Positions 7,352-14,953 of a DNA stretch of 14,953 nucleotides are shown here, piece after piece; position 1 is the first letter of the stretch; every line of letters begins with the position of its first letter. The translations under genes and the position numbers were made by a program. Source of the DNA: Coemansia sp. RSA 1804 (lineage: Eukaryota; Kickxellomycota; Kickxellomycetes; Kickxellales; Kickxellaceae). Under the pieces are notes generated by a model. It did no database searches. It saw nothing but the letters and a program-made list of their open reading frames with translations, and was not told the DNA's origin. The stretch spans positions 1 to 14,953 of the forward strand of contig JANBTH010000551.1 in the NCBI GenBank assembly GCA_027578815.1, written 5' to 3'.

Positions 7352-7449
7352 TGAATATTCCAATATATTTGAAAAATTGATTTGAACTATCAGGTATAAA
7401 CATCGGCCATTTCGGAAATCTCAATGTTCCGATTGCACTGGAATATTCA
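7352..7449. repeat. 11-bp inverted repeat enclosing a smaller one
   Basis: TGAATATTCCA (7352-7362) and TGGAATATTCA (7439-7449) are exact inverted copies 76 bp apart. Inside, ATCGG (7403-7407) and CCGAT (7429-7433) form a second inverted pair. Each arm contains GAA-nn-TTC, which resembles a two-unit heat-shock element. It sits 75 bp past the stop codon of the DM9 gene, so it might fold in that mRNA's 3'UTR. No target-site duplication or transposase was seen. Confidence 0.4.
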
Positions 7450-7524
7450 AAATGTCAATATAAAATATGCCACAGCAAAAAAAAGAAAAACAAAAAGAAG
7501 CACGCATTGCAAATTAACAGCAAG

Positions 7525-8193
7525 TTAATCTGCCTGTGCAAGAACCATGTAGCTGTCCGTCGTCTTCTCCTTGTGGCTGTAAGGGAACGACATGCCCTTC
7601 TTTATGTGCGGTGCGCACTTGCCAAGCTGCTGCGAGCCGTCATAAAGTGTCTTGGCAATATACAGTGGTTCACCGCTCTCCTCATGCCCAGCAGGGTAAG
7701 GCACAAACCCTTGAATGACCAGCGGACCCTCCTGTCTTACCCATCGGAGCCTGCTGGCATCGCCACATAGCACCTGATACTCCGACACTGCAACTTCCTT
7801 GTGGCTAAACCCGATGTTGCATCCGCCGCCCTCCAGGTGCTGTCCAGCCTTGCCTGGATGTAAGCCGCCCTTGTATATTGCTCGCGCAACAAAAAGCGGA
7901 GTGCCGTCCTTTTCTATTCCACCCTGCACTGCGTTTGGTGGGATGTGGCCGTTTGACGCACTTACCCATTGCAGTTCTGCTCCATTTCCGCCATTAGGAT
8001 TGGTGCGGCCGGTGTAGTTAATCCCGTACGCTTGGTTGTTCTGCTGGAGCCCTGGTCCTGGCCGTGGTGGCGGCGGGCCTTGGCCAGGATGTTGTTGTTG
8101 CTGTTGTTGTTGTTGCTGCTGCTGAAAATTGAAACCGGCTGGGGGAGGCCCTTGGCCGCCGTGTTTTTGAACATCGTTGTTGTTTCCAAACAT
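7525..8193 (-). CDS. DM9-repeat (DUF3421) protein with poly-Q/Pro-rich N terminus
   Basis: A 222-aa protein with two tandem DM9 repeats, at about residues 76-147 (WV.ASNG.IP..AVQGG, DG.PLFVARA.Y.G, PGK.G, GCNIG..HKE, YQVL) and 148-220 (LRWV, PLYIAKTLYDG, LGKCAPHI, YSHKE, YMVL). DM9 proteins characterised in animals are small cytosolic or secreted lectins, including mannose-binding bivalve proteins, and some are linked to infection responses. Roles in fungi are not known to me, so carbohydrate binding is only an inference. The N-terminal 70 residues are Gly/Pro/Asn-rich with an 11-Gln run (residues 24-34), probably disordered. No signal peptide or membrane segment is seen, so it is probably cytosolic. 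The ATG at 8193 is the first in-frame start. It lies downstream of the S28 gene on the same strand but 544 bp away, so it is an independent transcript. Confidence 0.85.
   Translation of the reverse strand: MFGNNNDVQKHGGQGPPPAGFNFQQQQQQQQQQQHPGQGPPPPRPGPGLQQNNQAYGINYTGRTNPNGGNGAELQWVSASNGHIPPNAVQGGIEKDGTPLFVARAIYKGGLHPGKAGQHLEGGGCNIGFSHKEVAVSEYQVLCGDASRLRWVRQEGPLVIQGFVPYPAGHEESGEPLYIAKTLYDGSQQLGKCAPHIKKGMSFPYSHKEKTTDSYMVLAQAD
8092..8124 (-). repeat. CAG/CAA microsatellite coding for Gln11
   Basis: Eleven consecutive glutamine codons, mixed CAA and CAG, in the DM9 protein. The interruptions between CAG and CAA suggest moderate rather than extreme length instability. Confidence 0.9.
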
Positions 8194-8737
8194 TTTGAGA
8201 GAATAAAGGTCCGTTTTCCTTGAGGAATTGTAGTAGTAGTGGTGGCTAGTACCGAATACGGGCTATAGACTTTTTTTACTATATTATAATAACAGAATAA
8301 CGCAGAGTAAAGAGTAGCGAAAAATAAAGACGAAATAGCGTGACTGAATACAGCCTCCTCTGAGCGCTGCCACCTTCCCTCCTTTTGTACCATTCTTGAT
8401 ATTTGCTTGTTGCGGCCTTGAACACAAAACACAACACCAGTCCGTCATGATTCAAAAAAAAAAAAAACAACGAGTAGTAGTGATCAGACATTTTTTTCCT
8501 ACTTTCCCTGCTGTTGACAAGATGACGTTTCCATGTGTGACTCCTCTTTCTGTGGTGCAACCCTTCCCCCCTTATCCTGAGTTCGCAGGACCACTGACTA
8601 CTGACTGCGCACAGCAGTCGCGTCAAAATAGCATCTAACGGGGAAATCAAGAGAGAAAAGGTCAATAGAGCAAAAAATGTTTATCTTTCGCCTTTGCTGC
8701 AGAAATTCTGGAATTTTCGCTTTGGCAAAATTTCCAG
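8194..8737 (-). promoter_or_regulatory. DM9 gene promoter region and S28 gene 3' end
   Basis: There is no gene in this 544-bp gap. On the minus strand a TATA-like AT block lies at about 8277-8292, some 85-100 bp before the DM9 start codon, and is the likely core promoter. An A12 run occurs at about 8456-8467. The part next to 8737 should be the 3'UTR of the S28 peptidase gene. Confidence 0.4.
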
Positions 8738-10375
8738 CTATTTCGCATGGTTCAGGATGTTCCCCGCCGAACATTCTATGCATGCAATTACAGCAACAAA
8801 GACCGCAATTACCAAGAGGAAGAATAACCCCACTTCTATTCGCACAGTGTTTCTACTGACTAGAATCGGCTGGCTTCTGTGGTCTGCTGTTGTCTCATCA
8901 ATCGCCGTCATTGTTGCTTGGCTGTGTTTCGGCCTGCGATGAAAGTCATGTAGCCGCCTGTTTACTGCGTCTACAATAAGTGATCGTGCATTCTGTATTG
9001 CGCGGCGTCTGATGGAGTCGGCGTCATCATCCTCGTCAAGCGGGCCAAGCAGGTCCTCCGCATGCGATGCGTCGGGTATTACAATTACTGTAGATGCTCT
9101 CAGCTCCGGAAACCGGGCGTCAAGTGCCAAGTAGCGCCATGGATCAAGCTCACCTACAGTAAACAGCATGTTTCCAGCGTTGGATCCCTCGGAAAACCAT
9201 TCTAAAGCATTCTGCGCAAATGCACGGAAAGATCTTCTTTGGTTCTCCGCCCATTTGCTCTTGCTTACTGGAAAACATTCCGTGCATTGGTTGCGGAAAT
9301 ATTCTGCTGTTAGCCTTCGAGAACGCAGGCGATTGTTGTATTCTAGATGGTCAGAGGAAGATGGAGCTGTCTGCCACATTCCAAGCTCCACACACTGTTG
9401 CCAGAGCCACGAGCGGTCATCGCCATCAGGGCAGCCAAGTCGAGGCAGGAGCCTATGCTCTTTCAAAAATAGTTGTGTCGCTTGCGCTAGCGATCCTGCA
9501 GTAAGACTGTTGCAAAAGCTGTTGAGCTTCTCTATGGTCCTACGCCCTGCAGATGCTTGGATGAGAGACGGCACCTGAACTGCTAGCGATGCTACAAAAA
9601 GATCAATGGTTGGGACATCATCAAGTCCAAATCGTCTTTTTATCCTGTCAAACGTCGTGCTGTCTCCACTGTCGAGCTCGTCATCCAGTCTCCTTACTAC
9701 AAGAGACAGGTTGTGTGCACACGGTAGTCTTCTGGCAATCATTTTGTCAAACTCCCAATACCCGTCCTTGACTATCACAGGCGCGCTGGATGCAACCACA
9801 AGTTCACCAATGTCCGGATACTGGTGCTTTGTCCATGCCATGAGGCTGCCTGCAAACGATCCACCTACAAGAATCCAGGGCAGATCTTCCGTTCTATCCT
9901 TTGTGTCTCTTGTATATTGCACAGCGTCAAAAAGAGGTGCATATTCTATAAATCGTCTTATGTCAGCCATCATCTGTTCCACTGTCAAGAACATCAGGGA
10001 TTCGTGTTCGCTGGTGCTCGTGTCATTGCCTCCGCTCGTAGTTGCTGGCATAGAGCCTCCATAAAACCTAAGCTCGAGAAGCACTACCAGTCCATGTGTC
10101 TGGCGTGCCAGCACATTAATCCATCCATCCTCGATGTCTGCATCTGTTGCTGTCCGCTCTCCAATGTTGTAGAGAAGCACCGGACCTCCAGCACGATAGT
10201 ACTGATTCTGTACATAGTAAGTCTGCTGGAACTGTTGCTTGTTATTACTGTCAAAGTGATCCAAAGGCTGAGTAAAATTTCTTTTTTCAATCTCCGCAAA
10301 GCACAGAAAGCCGGTCCGCAAAAGCACAACTGCAAGTACTACAATTCTGAAAGACAATAGAGCATAAAAGACCAT
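8738..10375 (-). CDS. S28-family serine carboxypeptidase (PRCP/DPP7/TSSP-like), membrane-anchored
   Basis: Lysosomal/vacuolar or secreted prolyl-type exopeptidase family. The protein is 545 aa from the ATG at 10373-10375; the upstream in-frame codons are not ATG. Residues 5-26 are a hydrophobic signal peptide or anchor, followed at about 30 by the typical S28 opening (KRNFTQPLDHF) and at 64-74 by GGPVLLYNIGE. The catalytic triad is visible: Ser173 in GGSFAG (usually GGSYGG/GGSYAG), Asp411 in GELDPW and His438 in DASHAEDL. LELRFYGGSMP (100-110) matches the conserved E-HR-YG-S-P region, but with R-F replacing the usual H-R. Several Cys and N-x-S/T sites fit a secretory route. Unusually, residues 515-532 form a second strong hydrophobic segment followed by a ~13-residue tail, suggesting a C-terminal membrane anchor; typical S28 enzymes are soluble. 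Specificity cannot be assigned. It sits between the Sel1 and DM9 genes on the same strand. Confidence 0.9.
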   Translation of the reverse strand: MVFYALLSFRIVVLAVVLLRTGFLCFAEIEKRNFTQPLDHFDSNNKQQFQQTYYVQNQYYRAGGPVLLYNIGERTATDADIEDGWINVLARQTHGLVVLLELRFYGGSMPATTSGGNDTSTSEHESLMFLTVEQMMADIRRFIEYAPLFDAVQYTRDTKDRTEDLPWILVGGSFAGSLMAWTKHQYPDIGELVVASSAPVIVKDGYWEFDKMIARRLPCAHNLSLVVRRLDDELDSGDSTTFDRIKRRFGLDDVPTIDLFVASLAVQVPSLIQASAGRRTIEKLNSFCNSLTAGSLAQATQLFLKEHRLLPRLGCPDGDDRSWLWQQCVELGMWQTAPSSSDHLEYNNRLRSRRLTAEYFRNQCTECFPVSKSKWAENQRRSFRAFAQNALEWFSEGSNAGNMLFTVGELDPWRYLALDARFPELRASTVIVIPDASHAEDLLGPLDEDDDADSIRRRAIQNARSLIVDAVNRRLHDFHRRPKHSQATMTAIDETTADHRSQPILVSRNTVRIEVGLFFLLVIAVFVAVIACIECSAGNILNHAK

Positions 10376-10593
10376 CTCAAAATACAAATACAGATCGTAG
10401 AGGCAGTCATGGCAAAAGAAAGAATATTTTGTGTGGATTCAATGTTGTCGTGGTCATAAAATCATGTCTTCCTTAGCTGGCATTTGAAAATATTAACAGC
10501 AACATAGATACCATGTGGCAGAAATTTGCAAGAAAAACGAAACTAGAGATTACTCCTTTCTAGGCTTTCTACTCCTTGAATTTACCACCCTGC

Positions 10594-11829
10594 TCACATA
10601 ATTACACACCGTGTTTTTTCCTTAGGAGTGTCGTCCAGTCTATCAAGTTTTGATTGTAACCCTTTGACAATTTGGGCCACAGCTTGGTCTGATCCTGCAT
10701 GCTCAATCGCTTGTTGAAGGTACTTGCGCGATATCGCATAGTTCTTGGGCACCTCAGCTCCATCCATATAGATACTGCATAGAATTAACATTGATAAAAC
10801 ATGTCCTCCTTCTGCTGCGAGTCTCGTATATTCCAAGCCGAGATCCAAGTCCTTTGCAACCATAGTCCCTTCAATGTAGATTCTGCCAAGCTCGTACTGC
10901 GAAGCGGTGTCTCCCTTGGCTGCTCCAATCTCAAACCTCTTCATTGCCCCCTTTAGATCGGGTTTCCCATCCGCCGTCCCCTCCCCTTTAGAAAGCATGA
11001 GACCTACACGTGAATGTCCCACAGAAGATCCTACTTCCTCCAGTCTGTCGTACCAATATATAGCCTTTTTGTAGTCACGCTCTATGCCGCCAAGACCTCC
11101 GGAATAAATCTGGGCTAATCTATAGCATGCATGGCCATTCTTCTGCTCCGCAAGTTTCTCCAAAAGCTGCACGGCGTACTTTGCATCGTTGGTATTCCTG
11201 CTTCTAATCTTCATGTCTGCCAACACAAAAATACTGGGAACATGGTTCAGTTCTGCTAGCTCCTTGATTATCTTTATACTAAGCGCATTGCTGCCATTGA
11301 CCTTGAGCTCCTTGGTACCAATAAGGATAGCGTAATGGTAGGCTGCGTTCGGGTACCCCTCCTCTGCAGCAACCTTGTACAGTGCACATGCAAACGTCTT
11401 GCTCCGAGATGTTTTTCCAAACATGCTAGCCGCAAGAGTGATATCGGAGTAGTTGTTGCCAAACGCAGCCAGTACGTCCCGGCGCCAGATCTCCATGTTT
11501 TCTTCAATATCAGCCTTTCTTCTGTTCGCTTCAACAAACTGGCTAATCAGCCTACGCAGCCCCATCGGTGTAATGGAAAGCCTAGAGTCTAGGACGTTTT
11601 TGTCAAACTGTCTGGGGTTAGGTACGATGTCAGCCATGCCTGAATTGGATATCGTGAACTTGGGAAAAGGTAAGCGCTCGATCTCCAGTAGCTTGCTCTT
11701 TGGCACTTCGGTGCTGTATTGCTGCTGCAGTGACAGATACAGGTTCGCCTGTTTGCCGACTGCCACACTCCGTGACACGGTATGAAACCGAAGTGCCTTG
11801 GTGCCAGTTTTGGACGATTGCAAATACAT
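10594..11829 (-). CDS. Sel1-like repeat protein with C-terminal CaaX box CVIM
   Basis: 411 aa. About five to six Sel1-like (TPR-related) repeats run from roughly residue 140 to 385. Each has the pattern A..LG..Y..G.....D...A...+..AA..G; the clearest are ACYRLAQIYSGGLGG, SQYELGRIYIEGT and LSMLILCSIYMDGA. Such solenoids are protein scaffolds. The last four residues, C-V-I-M, are an exact farnesylation-type CaaX box after a basic stretch (KEKTR). The yeast chitin-synthase III activator Chs4/Skt5 also combines Sel1 repeats with a CaaX box, so a Chs4-like role at membranes is one reading. The first 40 residues contain no Asp or Glu, several Lys/Arg and a QQQY-ST boundary resembling a mitochondrial presequence, which points the other way. 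The ATG at 11829 is the chosen start. The gene shares a 335-bp divergent promoter with the NSUN gene. The repeat family is firm; function and location are unresolved. Confidence 0.85.
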   Translation of the reverse strand: MYLQSSKTGTKALRFHTVSRSVAVGKQANLYLSLQQQYSTEVPKSKLLEIERLPFPKFTISNSGMADIVPNPRQFDKNVLDSRLSITPMGLRRLISQFVEANRRKADIEENMEIWRRDVLAAFGNNYSDITLAASMFGKTSRSKTFACALYKVAAEEGYPNAAYHYAILIGTKELKVNGSNALSIKIIKELAELNHVPSIFVLADMKIRSRNTNDAKYAVQLLEKLAEQKNGHACYRLAQIYSGGLGGIERDYKKAIYWYDRLEEVGSSVGHSRVGLMLSKGEGTADGKPDLKGAMKRFEIGAAKGDTASQYELGRIYIEGTMVAKDLDLGLEYTRLAAEGGHVLSMLILCSIYMDGAEVPKNYAISRKYLQQAIEHAGSDQAVAQIVKGLQSKLDRLDDTPKEKTRCVIM

Positions 11830-12164
11830 TTTCCCAAAATAAAAAAGCGAACTACAAATCTGAAACTAGCAAAGAAGGAAAAAGCAGGAACACATTTTTT
11901 TGGAGAAGCGAACACTGTTTCTTTCATTTCCACTTTGTTGTTTGCGCCAGATCAAACTTTTCAAAAGTACGATAACAAAAAATGGGCTATGGTGATATTT
12001 CACCATAAGTTATTGATGATAAAAACGGTCGCATATCGCATAAACATAGACCTGTTGAACAAGTTGTTGGTTGTGCTGCCACAACGTTTCTATTCCGTCA
12101 GTTAATTTTATTACTGTATATATAAAGCAAGGCATTTCATGACAGAAAAGCGCTGTTAGTACAA
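11830..12164. promoter_or_regulatory. Divergent promoter between Sel1 and NSUN genes
   Basis: These 335 bp must serve both genes. TATATATAAA at 12117-12126 is a good TATA element for the + strand gene, only about 40 bp before its ATG, implying a very short leader. No comparable TATA box or CCAAT box was found for the Sel1 gene. Confidence 0.5.
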
Positions 12165-13496
12165 ATGGATGATCAGGAGAACAACAAAACCGTGGAAACG
12201 CCGGTTCCCTCAGCAGGATTCTCAGATTCGTTTCTTGCATTTTTAAAAGATAACCACATTGATCCACGGGTGTATAATGTGTTTGACAGGCTTCCTCGTT
12301 ATGTACGAATTCTGCGAACCAAACAGTATAGCACTGAGGAAATAGAGGTCCTGGTTAAGCAAATGAGTGATGATGCTGGATGCGAGGTTCGCCCTGTCGC
12401 CGGCGTTCCCGGGTTTCTGGAGATAGCCGATTCGACAGTCAAGCTCTCGCAGTTGCAGGCGTATAAATCAGGAGCAATTGTTGGGATGGATCTAAGTTCG
12501 GGGATTGCAGCGCTGGCTCTTTCTGTGTCTCCTGGTGACAATGTTCTTGACTTGTGTTGTGCGCCAGGAGCTAAGCTTCTTTTTCTGGCAGAAATGCTGC
12601 ACAACGACAGATGCAATACAGGCGAGTCTGACAATATTGCAAGGGGCTCGGTCACAGGCATCGATATTTCAGCCCATCGCGCTGCCACTTGCCGCAGCCT
12701 AGTGAAAAAGCATGCTGAAAACGACAAAGCCTTCATTCGGCTATTTCTGGAGGATGGGACGACATTTGATCGCAAGGCACCTAATGCCTTTTGGTGGAAT
12801 CCAAAGAAAATTCAAAACACCTCTGAAGCCAGAGATAAGTCGAATGATATGACGTGGCGAAAACAGCGTCAAGCCGAAGGACGACCGTGGTTTGCAGGCA
12901 AACAGCTGGGCAGCGCGTACGCATGTTGCGGAACAGAGCTATACGATCGAGTCTTGGTTGACGCAGAGTGCACGCACGACGGATCACTGGCCCATGTGTA
13001 CAAGTATGAGCGCTGGGGCTGGGAGCAGCTGGATTCTCGTGTCATCAATGACAACAGATCGGCTTCTGTTCCGCTGCTGCAGACACGGCTACTTGAGAAT
13101 GGATGGCGTCTCCTCAAACCGGGAGGAATTCTGGTATACAGCACGTGCAGTCTTTCTCGCTACCAAAACGAGTATGTCCTTGGCGGCTTCCTGAGCAGAC
13201 ACCCCGAAGACGAAGCGTGTGTCGAGATGGTGCCATTACTTGACTCTTCTACAGTTGCAGTGTCGCCCATTTGGAAGCCAGAAAACGATGCAGAATGGGC
13301 TAGCCACGGCCTGGAAAGCCAGAGACATTTGTTTGCTCGGATGAGCCATTCGTTCAGACTTGACCCAACTGTTTCAAACACATCTGGCATGTTTGTAGCA
13401 CGTATTCGAAAGCTGAAACACGGATTCGACTTTTCAGACTATGCGGACCAGCTTGTCCCGCTTGGCTCCGCAAACACTGAGCACTCCAATAAATAG
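12165..13496 (+). CDS. NSUN-family RNA cytosine-C5 methyltransferase, variant motif IV
   Basis: SAM-dependent enzyme of the NOL1/NOP2/Sun family that makes m5C in RNA; substrate (tRNA, rRNA or mRNA) unknown here. 443 aa. Motif I VLDLCCAPGAK is at residues 127-137 (SAM loop), motif II GIDIS at 165-169, motif IV DAECTHDGS at 266-274 with Cys269, and motif VI YSTCSLS at 325-331 with Cys328. In this family the motif VI Cys is the nucleophile and the motif IV Cys helps release product; both are present. Motif IV is unusual: Glu replaces the Pro of the standard DAPCSG. About 60 residues, rich in charged residues and Trp, lie between motifs II and IV (200-260). No presequence is evident. The ATG at 12165 lies about 40 bp past a TATA box. 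It is convergent with the Lcp5-like gene, with 45 bp between stop codons. Confidence 0.92.
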   Translation: MDDQENNKTVETPVPSAGFSDSFLAFLKDNHIDPRVYNVFDRLPRYVRILRTKQYSTEEIEVLVKQMSDDAGCEVRPVAGVPGFLEIADSTVKLSQLQAYKSGAIVGMDLSSGIAALALSVSPGDNVLDLCCAPGAKLLFLAEMLHNDRCNTGESDNIARGSVTGIDISAHRAATCRSLVKKHAENDKAFIRLFLEDGTTFDRKAPNAFWWNPKKIQNTSEARDKSNDMTWRKQRQAEGRPWFAGKQLGSAYACCGTELYDRVLVDAECTHDGSLAHVYKYERWGWEQLDSRVINDNRSASVPLLQTRLLENGWRLLKPGGILVYSTCSLSRYQNEYVLGGFLSRHPEDEACVEMVPLLDSSTVAVSPIWKPENDAEWASHGLESQRHLFARMSHSFRLDPTVSNTSGMFVARIRKLKHGFDFSDYADQLVPLGSANTEHSNK

Positions 13497-13541
13497 AACA
13501 AAATATAGATAGTGAACAAAGAAAAACAAAGCAGCACTAAT

Positions 13542-14681
13542 CTAGCGTCTCTTCTTCATGCGGCTCTTGACCGTATCAAACTTGCCTCGCTTTGAGCTAC
13601 GCATTGGATGAGATCCAAAGACCTCGTCGTCATTATTACGATTGCCTCCCTTTCTTCTGCTCATGACCTTATCTGCCATGCTCTCGTTGTCGCGCTTCTT
13701 CTTTAAACGATCAAGAATCTCGGTCTTTCCGCTAGACTCGGCTGCTGATTTGTGCAAGCCTGACAGACCTGCAAAGTCGTTCAGATGCCCAAATTCGTCC
13801 TCCAGTTCCATAAACTTCGAACGCAGGCCCTTGCGCTCTTTCTTGCCAACCGATATACGCTTAAAGTTCTCCTCTTCGTATCTTGCCCTGTCCTCTGCCA
13901 GCCGTTCGAGCTTCTCATCCGTAATACCTACAGACGGGTTCCCCGACGCCGTTGTCATTTCTGGACGATCATCATATTCGGCCATGAGATCGCGAACCAG
14001 TCGCGAGCGCGCAGCACGCTGCATCATTCGCTGCTCCTCCTTTTCTTTCTTGGCAGCGCTGTTACCCTCTTCTTCGTAATGGACCGGTATCTGCCTTGGC
14101 GCTCTGTACAGCCCACTATTTACAGCACCTTCATCCTCCTCACGAATATCCGTAGCAAGGCTGCTTGGGTTAGGCTTAAATGCAGTTGGATCTGCAAGCA
14201 CATCCTCGCCAAGCATAACCGCTGCAAGCTTTGCGCTGGTGTTGGCGATCGTGGCTTTCTCTGGATCATCAGTCGTTGCCAGCTGCTCTGCACCTCCGGG
14301 ATATCTCTGTCTCTGCTGTGCGCTCTCGTCTGTTGCAATAATCGTGTTGCGCAGCATCTTATCAATCTGGTACTTGAGCCGCTGCTCTAATGGCCGCATC
14401 CGCTCGAGAACAGTTCTGTCTTCAATTAAATTCATAATGGCTGGGTGGTCCTTGATCTGCTTTCCGTGTAGCTTGAGAAACGTAATGTATGCAAGATCAG
14501 TTATGTATGACAGCATAGTGTGGTGCTTTACTTCAAGAAAGCTTATTCCATTCCCTGTAGCCAACTCTCCATCCTCGACACGCTCTCGTAGCTTTTCGAC
14601 GATATCGCGGATTTGGTTTGCCTGTGTGCTGATTGTTTTCAGTCGTTTATCGACTGCTGAGGATATTTCGCTGCTGACCAT
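13542..14681 (-). CDS. LCP5: Lcp5/neuroguidin-family protein (Sas10/Utp3/C1D domain), SSU processome
   Basis: Family members are nucleolar components of the U3-containing SSU processome needed for early 18S rRNA processing; the animal counterpart neuroguidin is also linked to translational control. 379 aa. Residues ~10-112 are the Sas10/Utp3/C1D helical domain with the family hallmarks NGISFLEVKHH..LSYI.DLAYI, LKL.GK.IKDHPA, and R.VLE.MRPLEQRLKYQIDK. A charged, coiled-coil-prone middle (about 205-300) follows, then a strongly basic C terminus (SRRKGG..., SRMKKRR) typical of nucleolar RNA-binding proteins. The ATG at 14679-14681 is the first start and no intron is needed. The symbol is by family resemblance; Sas10 and C1D are relatives, but the internal motif set fits Lcp5/NGDN best. 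Confidence 0.9.
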   Translation of the reverse strand: MVSSEISSAVDKRLKTISTQANQIRDIVEKLRERVEDGELATGNGISFLEVKHHTMLSYITDLAYITFLKLHGKQIKDHPAIMNLIEDRTVLERMRPLEQRLKYQIDKMLRNTIIATDESAQQRQRYPGGAEQLATTDDPEKATIANTSAKLAAVMLGEDVLADPTAFKPNPSSLATDIREEDEGAVNSGLYRAPRQIPVHYEEEGNSAAKKEKEEQRMMQRAARSRLVRDLMAEYDDRPEMTTASGNPSVGITDEKLERLAEDRARYEEENFKRISVGKKERKGLRSKFMELEDEFGHLNDFAGLSGLHKSAAESSGKTEILDRLKKKRDNESMADKVMSRRKGGNRNNDDEVFGSHPMRSSKRGKFDTVKSRMKKRR

Positions 14682-14953
14682 GGGTACTTTTTTTATTTAT
14701 TTATTCTAAGAAAGTGAGAGTAAAGAAAGAAAAGAGAGAACCAAGGTGTTGAAATCGCTAGAAGCATAGGCTTTTTAAGAAGAAAAAATTACACCCAAAA
14801 AATTTAGTATATTAAATCCAATCAACAGATTATCATCTGATCAGTAGCTGTATCTTTATAGCCCCACACTTTTGCCGACATTTTCTAGATGTCCTTCTTT
14901 TGCTTCTCTTTCTGCATTTACTTCTCATAATCTCTTCTTTTTGCTTTCAATGA
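14682..14953. promoter_or_regulatory. Divergent promoter region, possibly with a gene start at the window end
   Basis: This stretch is upstream of the Lcp5-like gene (minus). It also has a + strand promoter arrangement: CCAAT at 14818-14822, a weak TATA (TTTATAG) near 14854, a pyrimidine-rich tract from 14890, and an ATG at 14950-14952, four bases from the end. A divergent + strand gene may start there, but no coding sequence is visible. An earlier ATG at 14889 opens only 13 codons. Confidence 0.35.

Noticed and set aside
8684..8705. Resemblance to U5 snRNA loop I (CTTTCGCCTTT)
   Set aside because: The flanking stem strands of U5 are absent and no Sm site or 3' hairpin follows.
10376..10387. 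Four extra N-terminal codons of the S28 peptidase beginning with TTG
   Set aside because: A TTG start is not expected in a fungal nuclear gene; the ATG at 10373-10375 is the first standard start and leaves the signal peptide intact.
13785..14390. 201-codon plus-strand frame opposite the Lcp5-like gene
   Set aside because: It lies antisense to a gene with a clear conserved domain, and its own product has no recognisable features.

Overview
The window reads as nuclear DNA of a fungus, most likely an early-diverging, intron-poor one (a Kickxellomycotina/Zoopagomycota-type genome is my guess, not shown by the sequence). The reasons are eukaryotic genes in both orientations as long uninterrupted reading frames, AT-rich intergenic DNA with TATA and CCAAT elements, a mitochondrial ATP synthase alpha gene with strong codon bias, a MEF2-type MADS factor, and a Sel1-repeat protein ending in a CaaX box. 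No operons, Shine-Dalgarno sites, transposons or CRISPR arrays were seen.

Layout. 1-1491 (+): F1-ATPase alpha subunit, missing its 5' end. 1492-2998: a gap without protein genes that holds two well-formed box C/D snoRNA candidates on the + strand (2033-2133 and 2433-2567). Each has a D'-guide with a 10-nt match to a universally conserved rRNA segment. 2999-5029 (-): MEF2-type MADS-box transcription factor. 5030-7524: a 2.5-kb stretch without a convincing protein gene. It contains a perfect MEF2 site, an orphan promoter-like block (two CCAAT boxes, an E2F-like site, a TATA box), a strong hairpin and an inverted repeat. 7525-8193 (-): two-repeat DM9 (DUF3421) protein with a poly-Q tract. 8738-10375 (-): S28-family serine peptidase with a signal/anchor and an unusual C-terminal membrane segment. 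10594-11829 (-): Sel1-repeat protein with a presequence-like N terminus and a CVIM C terminus. 12165-13496 (+): NSUN-type RNA cytosine-C5 methyltransferase. 13542-14681 (-): Lcp5/neuroguidin-family SSU-processome protein. 14682-14953: promoter-like DNA, perhaps for a gene beginning at the window end.

Together. Several elements concern ribosome and RNA biogenesis: two snoRNAs predicted to direct 2'-O-methylation of LSU and SSU rRNA, an NSUN methyltransferase, and Lcp5/neuroguidin. Nothing shows they are co-regulated. The methyltransferase is divergent with the Sel1 gene (335-bp shared promoter) and convergent with the Lcp5 gene (45 bp between stop codons). The most interesting unannotated content is the snoRNA pair and the orphan promoter block near 6.1-6.3 kb. 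rRNA sequences and modification positions are quoted from memory and should be checked.
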